DNA of 64,000 nucleotides from SABY01 sp964593705 (lineage in GTDB: Bacteria > Bacteroidota > Bacteroidia > Bacteroidales > 4484-276). The position numbers and the translations under genes are program-made. Location of the stretch: NCBI GenBank assembly GCA_964593705.1, contig CAZQIV010000020.1, positions 1 through 64,000 on the forward strand, in the 5' to 3' direction. The notes under the pieces were generated by a model. That model saw only the letters and a list, made by a program, of their open reading frames with translations, did not search any database and was not told where the DNA came from. Shown one piece after another: positions 26,256 through 35,845 of the stretch; the stretch's first letter is position 1, and every line of letters starts with the position of its first letter.

Positions 26256-29200
26256 ATGCTGAATAAAATAATTGATTTCTCTATAAAAAACCGTCTTATT
26301 GTCGGATTACTTACCCTTGCCCTGATAGCCTGGGGAAGCTATAATTTTACCATCCTGCCCATTGATGCTGTCCCGGATATTACAAACAACCAGGTACAAA
26401 TAATTACTGTTTCGCCCTCGCTGGCACCGCAGGAGGTGGAGCAGTTTACTACCTTCCCGGTCGAAATTGCCATGGCCAACATACAGGACGTGGTTGAGAT
26501 ACGTTCCATTTCGCGCTATGGGCTGTCGGTGGTAACGGTAGTTTTTAAGGATAATGTTGATCCCTACCTCGCTCGGCAACTGGTAAGTGAGCAAATTAAA
26601 TTAGCTGAAGCCGAAATTCCTGAGGGTATGGGCAGCCCTGAAATGATGCCGGTTACCACAGGCTTAGGCGAAATTTATCAATATGTAATTGAACCCAAAC
26701 CCGGCTATGAAGACATTTATACCCCAATGGAAATACGTACGGTTCAGGATTGGATCGTAAAACGATATTTATCGGGGATTCCCGGAATTGTGGAGATTAG
26801 CAGTTTTGGTGGATTGGTAAAACAATATGAAGTTACCATTGAGCCCCGCCTTTTGGTGAGCATGGACATTACGATTTACGAAATCTTTGATGCCCTCGAA
26901 AAAAACAACCAAAATACCGGGGGGAGCTACATAGAAAAAGGGCCCAATGCCTATTACATTCGTGCCGAAGGTTTGGTGGAATCCTTGGAAGACATCGAGA
27001 ATATAATGATTAAAAAGCAGGGCGATGTTCCAATCACCATAAAGGATATAGCCAAAGTTCAATTTGGAGCGCCACCGCGTTTTGGCGCCATGACCAAAGA
27101 TGGAAAAGGTGAGGTTGTGGGTGGAATAACCCTGATGCTTAAAGGGGCCAACAGCAACCAGGTAATTAAAAATGTAAAAGAAAGGGTTGAAGAATTAAAA
27201 AAAATATTGCCTGAAGGACTGGAAATTCATGCCTACCTGGATCGGTCAACACTGATTCACAAAACCATTAATACGGTGAGTGAAAACCTGATTTTGGGTG
27301 GGTTGATCGTAATTTTTGTACTTGTTTTGCTTTTGGGTAATTTCCGCGCGGGTCTCATTGTTGCCTCCGTCATTCCGCTGTCGATGCTCTTTGCCTTTTC
27401 GATGATGAATTTGTTTGGGGTTTCGGCCAACCTGATGAGCCTCGGCGCCCTCGACTTTGGGATGATCGTTGACGGAACAGTGATTATAGTTGAAGGCATC
27501 ATCCATCAAATCCACCGAAATTTTAAAGGTAAAATTAACCAGCAACAGTTGGACGAAAATATATACAAAGCCGGAGTAAGGGTGAACCGTGCAGCAGTAT
27601 TTGGCGTTGCCATTATCCTCATCGTTTATCTCCCCATTTTATCCTTTACAGGAATTGAAGGCAAAATGTTTAAGCCTATGGCGCAAACCGTTAGCTACGC
27701 ATTAATCGGAGCGCTGATCCTTTCGTTTACTTATGTGCCCATGATGGCATCGATGATGCTGAGCAAAAATATAAGCGACCGAAAAACTTTGGCCGACAAA
27801 ATTATGGGATTTTTCCGCAGGGCACACAAGCCCACCCTTGAGTTGGCAATGCGCTTCAAATTAATCCTGATATCATCAGTAATTATTGTAATCTTTCTAT
27901 CATTTTATCAATTTTCGAGGATGGGAGGCGAATTTTTACCAACCCTTGAAGAAGGCGATATGGCCGCCCAAATGGCGCTTCCTCCCGGCTCGTCCTTATC
28001 CGAAAGTATTGCTTCATCAACAAAAGCAGAAAAAATATTATTAGAGAATTTCCCTGAAGTTATAGAAGTGGTTTCCAAAATAGGAACTGCCGAAGTGCCC
28101 ACCGATCCAATGGCCGTGGAGGATGCGGATATCATGATTATCATGAAACCTAAAAGCGAGTGGGTGAGTGCCGATAACCGCGAAGATTTAATGACAATGA
28201 TGAAGGAAAAGCTTGACGTGCTTGCCGGGGTGGAATTTGAATTTACACAACCCATTCAACTCCGCTTTAATGAATTGATGACCGGAATAAAATCGGATGT
28301 TGCCGTTAAAATATATGGAGAAGACCTGGATTTACTTTTTGAAAAAGGAAACGAGGCCGCTAAAATAATCCAGACTGTTGAAGGTGCCGGTGATGTGAGG
28401 GTGGAAAAGATTGTTGGCTTGCCGCAGATCGTGGTTAATTATAATCACGATCAAATGGCATTATTCAATTTAAACATCAGCGATGTAAACACCGCCATCC
28501 GCACAGCCTTTGCCGGAGAATCGGCCGGCGTTGTTTTTGAAGGCGAAAAACGATTTGACCTGGTGGTGAGATTGGACGAGGATTACAGGAAAAACCTGAA
28601 GAGCCTTCAAAACCTGCGCATCAACCGCCCCGGTGAAGACCTTGTATTGTTGAACCAGGTAGCAAACATTTCATTCAAAGAGGGGCCAATGCAGATTTCG
28701 CGTGATGATACCAAACGAAGGATTGTAATTGGCATCAATGTTCGTAACCGCGATGTGGAATCCTTTGTTGAAGAGGTAAACGAAAAATTACAGTCGGCAA
28801 TAAAATTACCTCCGGGATACTATTTTACTTATGGCGGGTCGTTCGAAAACCTGCGGGCCGCCCAACGCAGTTCGAGTATTGCAGTGCCCGTAGCGCTTGC
28901 ATTGATTTTTGTTTTGCTCTATTTTACTTTCCATTCACTCAAGCAATCCATCATGATTTTTACAGCCATTCCACTTTCGGCAGTTGGCGGAATATGGGCT
29001 TTGTATTTGCGCGATATGCCCTTTAGTATTTCGGGGGGTGTGGGATTTATTGCACTTTTTGGTGTGGCAGTGCTCGATGGGATTGTACTGATTTCGTATT
29101 ATAATCAATTGCAAAAAGAAGGCATCACAGACATTTACGAAAGGGTAAGGATAGGAACTTCCGAAAGGTTACGCCCGGTGTTAATGACTTCGTTTGTTGC

Positions 29201-30587
29201 AGCATTAGGGTTTTTGCCCATGGCAATTTCTACAGCTGCAGGCGCCGAAGTGCAGCGTCCCTTAGCCACCGTTGTTATTGGCGGAATTATTTCGTCAACT
29301 TTCTTAACCCTTGTGGTTCTTCCCATCTTATATTTAATTTTCAACGATGGATTCAATATCAAACCCATGAAAAAATTGATGAAAAATGCTGCTCCTGTCA
29401 TTTTGATTTTGCTGACACCGGCTATGTTGTTCTCACAAAATAATGCACCCACCGAAAAACTCTCGCTCGACAGAGCCATCAATCTTGCACTCGAAAATAA
29501 CCTGGAAATTAAAAATGCCCGGCTGAATATTGAAATAGCTCACAAACTGAAAAAATCATCTTTTGATCTTCCGGCTCCCGAATTCACCTACCAGTGGGGA
29601 CAAATCAACAGTGCATTAAACGACAAGTATATCGACCTCACACAATCCTTCGATTTCCCTACTACCTATATTTCGATGGGTAAATACAACAAAAAATTGT
29701 TGCAACTGCGTGAAACGGAATACACGATAGCTGAAAAAATGGTGATAGGAAATGTGAAAGCAGCCTGGTACAATTGGTTCGCGGCTTTTCAGAAGCATGA
29801 GCTTGTAATGCAGGAAGATAGCATTTATGAAGAATTTTTAACGGCAGTGAAGCTTAGATATGAAACCGGGGATATAAATCTTCTAACGCAGACGGTAGTC
29901 CAAACCCAGGCCATAAACATCGAACAGAAAATGTATGAACTGGAACTTGAATACTCGGCTTATGAACAGGAATTAAAAAGATTATTGACTATAAAAGGTG
30001 ACTTCGTACCGGAAGGGATGCTAAACCAAATCAAAGTTTCGGCAAACTTACCGGATTCTATACCACTCAATGCCCCAAGTCTCAAATACCTCGAAACGAA
30101 AACCAGCCTCATGGATGCTGCCGTAAAAATGGAAAGTAACAAACATCTTCCGGGATTTAACGTGGGGTATTTTAACCAGAGTATCGATAAGGTTGATGGA
30201 TTTGAAGGCTGGCATGTTGGCATCAAATTTCCAATCTGGTTTTGGTCGCAGTCGGGAAGAGTACAGGCTGCCAAGCTGGAAAGGGAGCAGGTTTCAAACG
30301 ACTATAATTATGAAGTTAATCGTCTCGAAACAGCATCGTTCAAGCTAAGGAACGAAATTACAAAATACAAACAACTCATCCTGCGCTACCAGGAAAGCAC
30401 ACTGGCACAAGCAGATCAAATTATCAGCCACAGCTTTACCAACCTTGATGAAGGTGAAATTTCATACTTCGAATATGTTTTAAGCATTTCTCATGCTTAC
30501 GAACTAAAATCAAACTATATCGACCTGCTTAATAAGTATAACCAGGCCTCCATTCAACTCGAACAAATCATCAACCTAAACAGATAA
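26256..30587 (+). CDS. CusA/CzcA-type RND efflux pump fused to TolC-like channel
   Basis: A 1443-residue fusion. Residues 1 to about 1040 are a heavy-metal-type RND pump: first helix near RLIVGLLTLALIAWGS, then IDAVPDITNNQVQI. The proton-relay helix LGALDFGMIVDGTVIIVEG has the Asp/Asp/Glu of CusA/CzcA, and twelve helices are expected. A second signal-peptide-like stretch (LMKNAAPVILILLTPAMLFSQ) then begins an outer-membrane factor of about 400 residues (two TolC-type repeats: LSLDRAINLALENNLEIKNARL; LIISH/YFEYVLSI). The pump probably exports cations such as Cu, Ag, Zn or Co. The specificity-determining methionines were not assessed. The adaptor gene follows after six or so bases. Confidence 0.92.
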   Translation: MLNKIIDFSIKNRLIVGLLTLALIAWGSYNFTILPIDAVPDITNNQVQIITVSPSLAPQEVEQFTTFPVEIAMANIQDVVEIRSISRYGLSVVTVVFKDNVDPYLARQLVSEQIKLAEAEIPEGMGSPEMMPVTTGLGEIYQYVIEPKPGYEDIYTPMEIRTVQDWIVKRYLSGIPGIVEISSFGGLVKQYEVTIEPRLLVSMDITIYEIFDALEKNNQNTGGSYIEKGPNAYYIRAEGLVESLEDIENIMIKKQGDVPITIKDIAKVQFGAPPRFGAMTKDGKGEVVGGITLMLKGANSNQVIKNVKERVEELKKILPEGLEIHAYLDRSTLIHKTINTVSENLILGGLIVIFVLVLLLGNFRAGLIVASVIPLSMLFAFSMMNLFGVSANLMSLGALDFGMIVDGTVIIVEGIIHQIHRNFKGKINQQQLDENIYKAGVRVNRAAVFGVAIILIVYLPILSFTGIEGKMFKPMAQTVSYALIGALILSFTYVPMMASMMLSKNISDRKTLADKIMGFFRRAHKPTLELAMRFKLILISSVIIVIFLSFYQFSRMGGEFLPTLEEGDMAAQMALPPGSSLSESIASSTKAEKILLENFPEVIEVVSKIGTAEVPTDPMAVEDADIMIIMKPKSEWVSADNREDLMTMMKEKLDVLAGVEFEFTQPIQLRFNELMTGIKSDVAVKIYGEDLDLLFEKGNEAAKIIQTVEGAGDVRVEKIVGLPQIVVNYNHDQMALFNLNISDVNTAIRTAFAGESAGVVFEGEKRFDLVVRLDEDYRKNLKSLQNLRINRPGEDLVLLNQVANISFKEGPMQISRDDTKRRIVIGINVRNRDVESFVEEVNEKLQSAIKLPPGYYFTYGGSFENLRAAQRSSSIAVPVALALIFVLLYFTFHSLKQSIMIFTAIPLSAVGGIWALYLRDMPFSISGGVGFIALFGVAVLDGIVLISYYNQLQKEGITDIYERVRIGTSERLRPVLMTSFVAALGFLPMAISTAAGAEVQRPLATVVIGGIISSTFLTLVVLPILYLIFNDGFNIKPMKKLMKNAAPVILILLTPAMLFSQNNAPTEKLSLDRAINLALENNLEIKNARLNIEIAHKLKKSSFDLPAPEFTYQWGQINSALNDKYIDLTQSFDFPTTYISMGKYNKKLLQLRETEYTIAEKMVIGNVKAAWYNWFAAFQKHELVMQEDSIYEEFLTAVKLRYETGDINLLTQTVVQTQAINIEQKMYELELEYSAYEQELKRLLTIKGDFVPEGMLNQIKVSANLPDSIPLNAPSLKYLETKTSLMDAAVKMESNKHLPGFNVGYFNQSIDKVDGFEGWHVGIKFPIWFWSQSGRVQAAKLEREQVSNDYNYEVNRLETASFKLRNEITKYKQLILRYQESTLAQADQIISHSFTNLDEGEISYFEYVLSISHAYELKSNYIDLLNKYNQASIQLEQIINLNR

Positions 30588-30631
30588 TTATCATGACTTT
30601 TTTATTGAATCAATATAAAGTATTAAAAACA

Positions 30632-31804
30632 ATGAATGGGAAAAAACGACTTGGGTTTTTGCTATTCAATCTCGGTTTTTTGGCCTTGCTCTTTTCTTGC
30701 CATCAGGCCGAATCATCGTTTGAAGCCAATGATGAGGCAGCAGCAAATTCGGATAATAGTATTACGCTTACACAAGAACAGGCAAAGCTTGCCGGACTGG
30801 ATTTTGGGAATATTGAAAAGAAGTTGTTATCGGGCGATGTGGATGCAAGGGGTAAACTTCTACTCCCAAATAACGGGAAAGCAACAGTTAGTCCCGTTAT
30901 GGGAGGTGTGGTAACCGCCATCGAAGTGATACCGGGACAAATTGTAAAAAAAGGTCAGGTGCTGGCGTATCTTTCCCACCCCGATTATGTTGGAATTCAG
31001 GAACAATATCTTTCCGCGGCAAATACTTTGGAATTTCTTGAAAATGATCTTTCCCGGCAAAAAAGATTGTACGAAGAAAATGTAGGTTCCGAAAAAAAAT
31101 ACCTCCAGGCCAAAACCGACTATCAGGGCACTAAGGCAAAACTAAATGCACTCAGGCTTATGCTTGAGCAGATAGGGCTTGAGCCCGCCGAAATTGAAAA
31201 AGGTAATATCTACAGCAGAATTCCTGTAAGAACACCCATTACCGGGATGGTGAATGCAATTATGGCAAATCTCGGGAAAAACGTTGGGGAAGGTGATGAG
31301 CTTTTCGAAATTTCCTGCCGGAAAAAATTATTTGTCAATCTTGATGTGTTTGAAAAAGACATTATGAAAATAAAAAAAGGACAGCGGGTTACATTCACAC
31401 TTTCTAATGTTGACAACAAAACCTACGAAGCAGAAATAATATCCATTGGCGGATCGGTGCAAAGCAACGGAAGGGTTGTAAAAGTGCTGGCTGAATTTGA
31501 AAATAGCAGCGAGCTTTTGTTCCCCGGGATGTTTGTTGCATCTAAAATCCATACGGGCGAGGAAGTTTTTGATGCATTACCCGAAAGTGCGATCATGAAT
31601 TTTGGAACAGGAAATCCATATATTTATTACACCACTTCCAGGCTCGAAAGCCCTACACTATCTTTTTTGAAAACTGCAGTAAAAACCGGTTTTGATGAAG
31701 GTGGTTTTGTACAGGTTCAATTGATGCAAAGCCTGCCAAAAGAAGCCATGATAGTTACAAATGGGGGCTATTATGTTCAATCAGAGGAAAGTGAAGACGA
31801 ATAG
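30632..31804 (+). CDS. RND efflux periplasmic adaptor, CusB/CzcB-like
   Basis: About 390 residues. A lipoprotein signal (LGFLALLFSC) anchors it to the inner membrane. It is followed by the membrane-fusion-protein layout: barrel-sandwich half (VSPVMGGVVTAIEVIPGQIV), alpha-hairpin (LEFLENDLSRQKRLYEENVGSEKKYLQAKTDY region), second lipoyl half (IPVRTPITGMVNAIMANLG) and beta-barrel. It links the pump and the TolC-like part, which are already fused here. The frame starts at 30593, but the ATG at 30632 directly precedes the signal peptide. Operon with the preceding gene. Confidence 0.9.
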   Translation: MNGKKRLGFLLFNLGFLALLFSCHQAESSFEANDEAAANSDNSITLTQEQAKLAGLDFGNIEKKLLSGDVDARGKLLLPNNGKATVSPVMGGVVTAIEVIPGQIVKKGQVLAYLSHPDYVGIQEQYLSAANTLEFLENDLSRQKRLYEENVGSEKKYLQAKTDYQGTKAKLNALRLMLEQIGLEPAEIEKGNIYSRIPVRTPITGMVNAIMANLGKNVGEGDELFEISCRKKLFVNLDVFEKDIMKIKKGQRVTFTLSNVDNKTYEAEIISIGGSVQSNGRVVKVLAEFENSSELLFPGMFVASKIHTGEEVFDALPESAIMNFGTGNPYIYYTTSRLESPTLSFLKTAVKTGFDEGGFVQVQLMQSLPKEAMIVTNGGYYVQSEESEDE

Positions 31805-32066
31805 TTTATTAGAAATGAATTTTAATAAGAAATTCTTGAAATTTATGACTGTCATTACGGCCCGGTTTCCTGCAGATTGCGCAGATTAAATCTTCGCTGT
31901 TCTGTCCAACTTGTCCGACTTTTGACGGATATGCGGGAGATTATTTTACATTAATAAATAGGGCTGCCGAAAAACTTTGTGTAATTCTGTTTTATCTGCG
32001 CAACCCCCCAAAGGCATCACAATGTGGGTTGTTGATTTTATGCAGATGTTGGTAACTGGCCGTTTT

Positions 32067-32498
32067 TCAATATGGCAACCAGTTTAATGCTTCATCTGCA
32101 ATTTTTTTATACCAAACTTTCTCATTATCACATTCATTGACTATCTCATTTGAACGCTCAAAAAAACGTTTTACATGTCTTGGCTCAGGAATGTATGATG
32201 CTTTGTAAGAGTCATCAACCATTTTTTGGAAAATATTTAATGGTAATGGAATAATTGTAGAAGTTCCTCCATAGTACCTAATATTCATTTTATGCAAAGC
32301 ATAAAAATGAGCGATACAAGCATCGTTTATTCTTGGTGCAACAAAAAGGCAATAGGCTGGTTTATTTGTCTCTTTTTTCAATTTTGCAAGGTGGCGTGTT
32401 ACAGGTTCACCTTCTGTTTCGTATTGTCGCAGTCCACTTTGCATTGTAACTTCAACTGTTAAACCAAAATCACCATAATCACAGATGATGTCAGCCAT
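32067..32498 (-). CDS. C-terminal, catalytic piece of the AlwI-like nuclease
   Basis: 143 residues starting MADIICDYGDFGLTVEVTMQSG, which carries the PD-(D/E)xK-like acidic residues. It is followed by GEPVTRHLAKLKKE, AYCLFVAPRINDACIAHFY and a helical end. The ATG at 32498 lies exactly at the frameshift, so a separate start is possible by chance. Ribosomal slippage or two-subunit assembly is conceivable, but I consider a mutation more likely. Confidence 0.65.
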   Translation of the reverse strand: MADIICDYGDFGLTVEVTMQSGLRQYETEGEPVTRHLAKLKKETNKPAYCLFVAPRINDACIAHFYALHKMNIRYYGGTSTIIPLPLNIFQKMVDDSYKASYIPEPRHVKRFFERSNEIVNECDNEKVWYKKIADEALNWLPY

Positions 32499-33418
32499 GT
32501 TTCCCTATTGTCAGTTAAAAGTGTCGGAATCTGAGGGTTGCCAAGATATGCAACATATTGTTCTTCATTATTCATAAAACATGGTTCTCTATCGGCATGT
32601 TCTAATAAATAATCAACTTCTTGAATTTTTTCGGGAACGATTGAAATTGATTTTCCTAAATGAGAAATATTTACCAAACCTGTTGCTCTTAAATAACGGA
32701 AACAAGCATCAGCATAGTCCCGCATATTGCTTGCTTTGGTTTTAAGAAATTTTGCAATTGAAGCATCATTGGTTTCTCTTGTTCTTGTGTTGCCTGAACT
32801 AATATCATCACTATAAAGTTCTTTTAGTTCTGCCTCCAAATATTCAGCACGAAACCTTTTATAGTTACCCTCATTCTGAGCTTTTGCGATTCTGAATTGG
32901 TCAATTTTTGTAACGATATTGCTGAATTGGCGAAAATCGACTAACTGTAGTCCGAAAATCAATAACTCATCAAATTTTAGAGAGCCAAAATGTCGAATCA
33001 GCCGAAATAATTCAAGGTAAGGCTTTATCCAAAAATTTGCCGAGTTTTCAGTAGGTTTATGATAAGGCGATGGTATTTGAAATTTGAGTAATTGCCTTAA
33101 AAATAATTCTTCTTTACGTCTTGATGTAACTAATTCTATTCCCGCTGGAGTTAAACTGATAGTGGGAGATAATACAACAAAACCAAGCGATTTTGGGGCT
33201 CGGTTTATTCTATCTCTTGCACTAAATGCCGGGTCATTTGCTCCTTTACCGTTGAAAAAATTTTCTTCTTTCAACAAATCCATAAAAGCTCTTTGAGTAT
33301 TAGTATTCCATGGTTTACCAGAAAAATGAGTATTCAATAACTCAATTTCAGGAATCATTTTGGCTGGTGTTCGCGGGGATGTTGTAACGAAAATTACTTT
33401 GCTATCAATTCTTGCCAT
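32459..33418 (-). CDS. N-terminal piece of the AlwI-like nuclease
   Basis: 319 residues. The start MARIDSKVIFVTTSPRTPAKMI and the motif PWNTNTQRAFMDLLKEE ... SLGFVVLSPTISLTPAG are typical of AlwI-family enzymes, which cut outside GGATC. The last 13 residues are out of frame. It starts seven bases after the methylase stop. Confidence 0.7.
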   Translation of the reverse strand: MARIDSKVIFVTTSPRTPAKMIPEIELLNTHFSGKPWNTNTQRAFMDLLKEENFFNGKGANDPAFSARDRINRAPKSLGFVVLSPTISLTPAGIELVTSRRKEELFLRQLLKFQIPSPYHKPTENSANFWIKPYLELFRLIRHFGSLKFDELLIFGLQLVDFRQFSNIVTKIDQFRIAKAQNEGNYKRFRAEYLEAELKELYSDDISSGNTRTRETNDASIAKFLKTKASNMRDYADACFRYLRATGLVNISHLGKSISIVPEKIQEVDYLLEHADREPCFMNNEEQYVAYLGNPQIPTLLTDNRETWLTSSVIMVILV

Positions 33419-33425
33419 ATTACTC

Positions 33426-34334
33426 TTAAATTGCTAACTCCTTTTGAAATTCAAATTCAGGAAATTGTCTATTTGCTTCGTTTCCATAGTTCGATATTAA
33501 AATGTGGGTTGCTGTTGATTTAAACCTATTTCTAATATTTACTGCATACGACTTTCCATATTCATCTACAATTAAATCGCCATATAATTTTTCGGTTAAT
33601 GGTGTCCTGCCAATTACCAATAATACCTTACATTTAATGCTCTTAAAACTTTTTGCTAATTCGATATGGTTTTTTTCGTTAAATCCATCTTTATACTCAG
33701 AATTTCCATAGTCAGAGAAAACGCAGTCATAAGGTGGATCTAAAAACATAAAATCGTCTTCATTTGCCATTTCAAAAATATGCTTATAATTAAGATTATG
33801 TATTTCTGTATTAGCCAGCAACCTACTGTGTGCTCCGGTAACTAATGTAGTGTTGAGATTGGCATATCTGCCATAGGGTACATTGAATTCTCCTTTGGCA
33901 TTATACCGAATCATTCCTGAATATGCAGTTTTATTTATGAAAAAATACAAAAGCGCATCTGAATACTTTTTTTCAGCTAAATTATTAAACATATCTCTGA
34001 TTTGGTAATACAAAGCCTCATTTTCATCATCAACTCTTAAATTTGGAGTTTTTGCTTTTAAAATTTCAAATTTTTTCCGATTGATAATATATGTTCTCCC
34101 TATCTCCTGTAGTTCTTTAGTTAATAATTCAAAATCAGATTTAACGCCTTTGTAAAAAGCCATCAATTTAAAATTGATGTCGTTTATTATTGCTTTCTTA
34201 GGCTCTAAATGAAAGTACAAAGCGCCTCCACCAAAAAATGGTTCAACATATCTTCCCGTAAACTTTGGGATGTGTTTTATTAAATGTGGTATTTCTTTCG
34301 ATTTACCTCCCCTGTATTTTACCAGTGGTTTCAT
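33426..34334 (-). CDS. Dam-family adenine-N6 DNA methyltransferase
   Basis: A 302-residue D12-class N6-adenine methylase. The SAM-binding motif is YVEPFFGGGALYF (29-41), the catalytic motif DPPY is at 199-202 (FMFLDPPYDCVF), and the N-terminus KYRGGKSKEIPHLI is standard for Dam-like enzymes. With an AlwI-type nuclease (GGATC), methylation of GATC or GGATC on both strands would protect the host. It appears intact, so the genome may carry the mark without restriction. Confidence 0.92.
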   Translation of the reverse strand: MKPLVKYRGGKSKEIPHLIKHIPKFTGRYVEPFFGGGALYFHLEPKKAIINDINFKLMAFYKGVKSDFELLTKELQEIGRTYIINRKKFEILKAKTPNLRVDDENEALYYQIRDMFNNLAEKKYSDALLYFFINKTAYSGMIRYNAKGEFNVPYGRYANLNTTLVTGAHSRLLANTEIHNLNYKHIFEMANEDDFMFLDPPYDCVFSDYGNSEYKDGFNEKNHIELAKSFKSIKCKVLLVIGRTPLTEKLYGDLIVDEYGKSYAVNIRNRFKSTATHILISNYGNEANRQFPEFEFQKELAI

Positions 34335-34339
34335 GATTA

Positions 34340-34642
34340 TTACTTTTTAAATCCAGATTTATATTCAATTACGCTCTCGTGTACAATGTCAAGAACCTTT
34401 TCAGCATTATCTTCATCTTTTACAACTGAATAAATCTGTTCAGCAAGCCAAAGATTTAGAAGTGAGTTTTTATCCATACCCAACAAATCTGCAAGAAAAG
34501 ATACTTGCTCTCTTTTTGCACGTCTTTCTCCCCGCTCAATTTTACAATAAGTTGCAGTATCAATCTCCAATGCAGCAGCCAATTGCCTTTGCGGCAAATG
34601 CTTTTGTTCTCTTAATTGTTTAATTCTATCAGCAAATAGCAT
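34340..34642 (-). CDS. XRE-type controller regulator of the R-M operon
   Basis: About 100 residues. The HTH_3 domain is residues 3-58 (FADRIKQLREQKHLPQRQLAAAL; TATYCKIERGERRAKREQV), followed by a short helical tail. It is the first gene of the operon, five bases before the methylase, and probably times methylase and nuclease expression as R-M controller proteins do. The longer frame would need a TTG start at 34675, so the ATG at 34642 is used. Confidence 0.88.
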   Translation of the reverse strand: MLFADRIKQLREQKHLPQRQLAAALEIDTATYCKIERGERRAKREQVSFLADLLGMDKNSLLNLWLAEQIYSVVKDEDNAEKVLDIVHESVIEYKSGFKK

Positions 34643-34672
34643 ATTGAGATATTTTGTCTTGACGTTATTTGG

Positions 34673-34680
34673 CAAAAATA
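34673..34680 (-). promoter_or_regulatory. Candidate -7 box of the R-M operon
   Basis: TATTTTTG on the minus strand matches TAnnTTTG, 30 bases upstream of the controller ATG. No controller-box palindrome is obvious next to it. Confidence 0.4.
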
Positions 34681-34765
34681 AATAAATTTAGTTTATAAAT
34701 CAATATTTCTTTCCGTAAAATGCTAAATCATTAGCAGAGTGTTTTTTCTTCGGCTTGTTGCCAAC

Positions 34766-34939
34766 ATGTCTTTATGTGCATCCTGGAATAGAGTAAAATC
34801 AGGATCTTGTAAGCATTGTGAAACCTGGATTGACTCTAAAGATCTGGAAATTTGTTAAAAGAGTTATTGGGCTAAACCTGAAAATTATGGCCATATTCCA
34901 CTTGAAAAAATACGGAGATTTGAAATATTAAAATTTTGA
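34766..34939 (+). pseudogene. Broken small Cys-rich ORF
   Basis: A frame of 30 codons (MSLCASWNRVKSGSCKHCET ... LEIC) ends in TAA at 34856-34858. The same frame then continues with protein-like sequence KSYWAKPENYGHIPLEKIRR to a TGA at 34937-34939. Five cysteines in the first half (C-x11-C-x2-C pattern) suggest a small metal-binding protein interrupted by a nonsense codon. The family is not recognised. It lies about 90 bases upstream of the T9SS-cargo/PqqD operon. The rest of 34643-35030 shows nothing else. Confidence 0.4.
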
Positions 34940-35030
34940 ACATTTTTGCCGGAAAACTATACACTGAAATTGCATTATTCAACCTAATTTTGCCGCCTTT
35001 CTAATATTTATCTAAACTAACTTATCAAAC

Positions 35031-35825
35031 ATGAACAAATCAACACTTATTCTACTTTTACTATTGCCTTTTGGCTTACTCAACGCACAAATTACACTCG
35101 AAGCAGATTATGGATATTCCGGAGCATTTACTGAACTTGCAGTTTCGGGACACAAATTTTTTACTATGGATGTTATAAACAAGCAATGCAAAATTTATAA
35201 TACCGATCATTCCCTTTGGAAGACCATTAATCTTAATGTTCCCTCCGGAGAATACTTATATGCTATCAGGTATGTTTCTGAAAACCTGTTTACCAACGAC
35301 AACTCCCTGGCCTTATGCTACATTTATTATTTTTACGATGAAACATATCAATATTACACCTACACGCTAAAAATTATTAAGGAGGATGGCACAGTACTGA
35401 AAACCATAGAGGGAGCCCAATATGTAAATGTTGTTGACCTTGGCGATGATGGTACAAAATTGTTGGTGTATGTTTACGATTACAGCCAAATTTTTTATAC
35501 CATCACAACACTTGTTTATGATTTGCCCGGACAATTGGTTTCTTCAGGGGCAGGTACCAGTTCTGATTTTGAAGCTTTCTCTCAAAATGCTTTTCCAAAC
35601 CCGGCTGCCGATTACGTGATAATTCCATTCACCTTGCCCGAAAATACTACAAGTGCCACGCTCAACCTAAGCGACCTTAACGGCAAACTTATCAAATCTT
35701 ATGATGTTGATAACCATTTTAAAGATATAAGAATTAGTACTGCTCAACTTCCAAAAGGAATTTATTTTTATCATCTCGAAAATAATAATTACAGATCGGA
35801 AGCCCGAAAAATAATTGTCGATTAA
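35031..35825 (+). CDS. Secreted protein with T9SS type A sorting domain
   Basis: A 264-residue protein. Residues 1-20 are a signal peptide (STLILLLLLPFGLLNAQ). The middle is a beta-rich, Tyr-rich region (YYFYDETYQYYTYTLKII) that could be a small propeller. From about 190 comes a type A T9SS sorting domain (NAFPNPAADYVIIPFTL ... LSDLNGKLIKSYDV ... LPKGIYFYHLE). It should be exported through the outer membrane. It stops 20 bases before the pqqD-like gene, so it is probably the first gene of that operon and might be its substrate or product carrier. Confidence 0.82.
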   Translation: MNKSTLILLLLLPFGLLNAQITLEADYGYSGAFTELAVSGHKFFTMDVINKQCKIYNTDHSLWKTINLNVPSGEYLYAIRYVSENLFTNDNSLALCYIYYFYDETYQYYTYTLKIIKEDGTVLKTIEGAQYVNVVDLGDDGTKLLVYVYDYSQIFYTITTLVYDLPGQLVSSGAGTSSDFEAFSQNAFPNPAADYVIIPFTLPENTTSATLNLSDLNGKLIKSYDVDNHFKDIRISTAQLPKGIYFYHLENNNYRSEARKIIVD

Positions 35826-35845
35826 TACAACAAAAATTAAATACA

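Larger units (their letters stand above)
32067..33418 (-). pseudogene. AlwI-family type II restriction endonuclease, frameshifted
   Basis: Two overlapping frames together make a protein of about 450 residues that looks like an AlwI-family nuclease. The upstream frame runs LLTDNRE then reads off-frame (TWLTSSVIMVILV). The downstream frame resumes with GNMADIICDYGDFGLTVEVT. The shift lies at about 32495-32515, near GGGAAA. The catalytic Asp and Glu (ICDYGDFGLTVEVT) are in the second piece and the DNA-contacting half in the first, so neither alone should cut. It is the last gene of a controller-methylase-nuclease operon. Confidence 0.75.
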
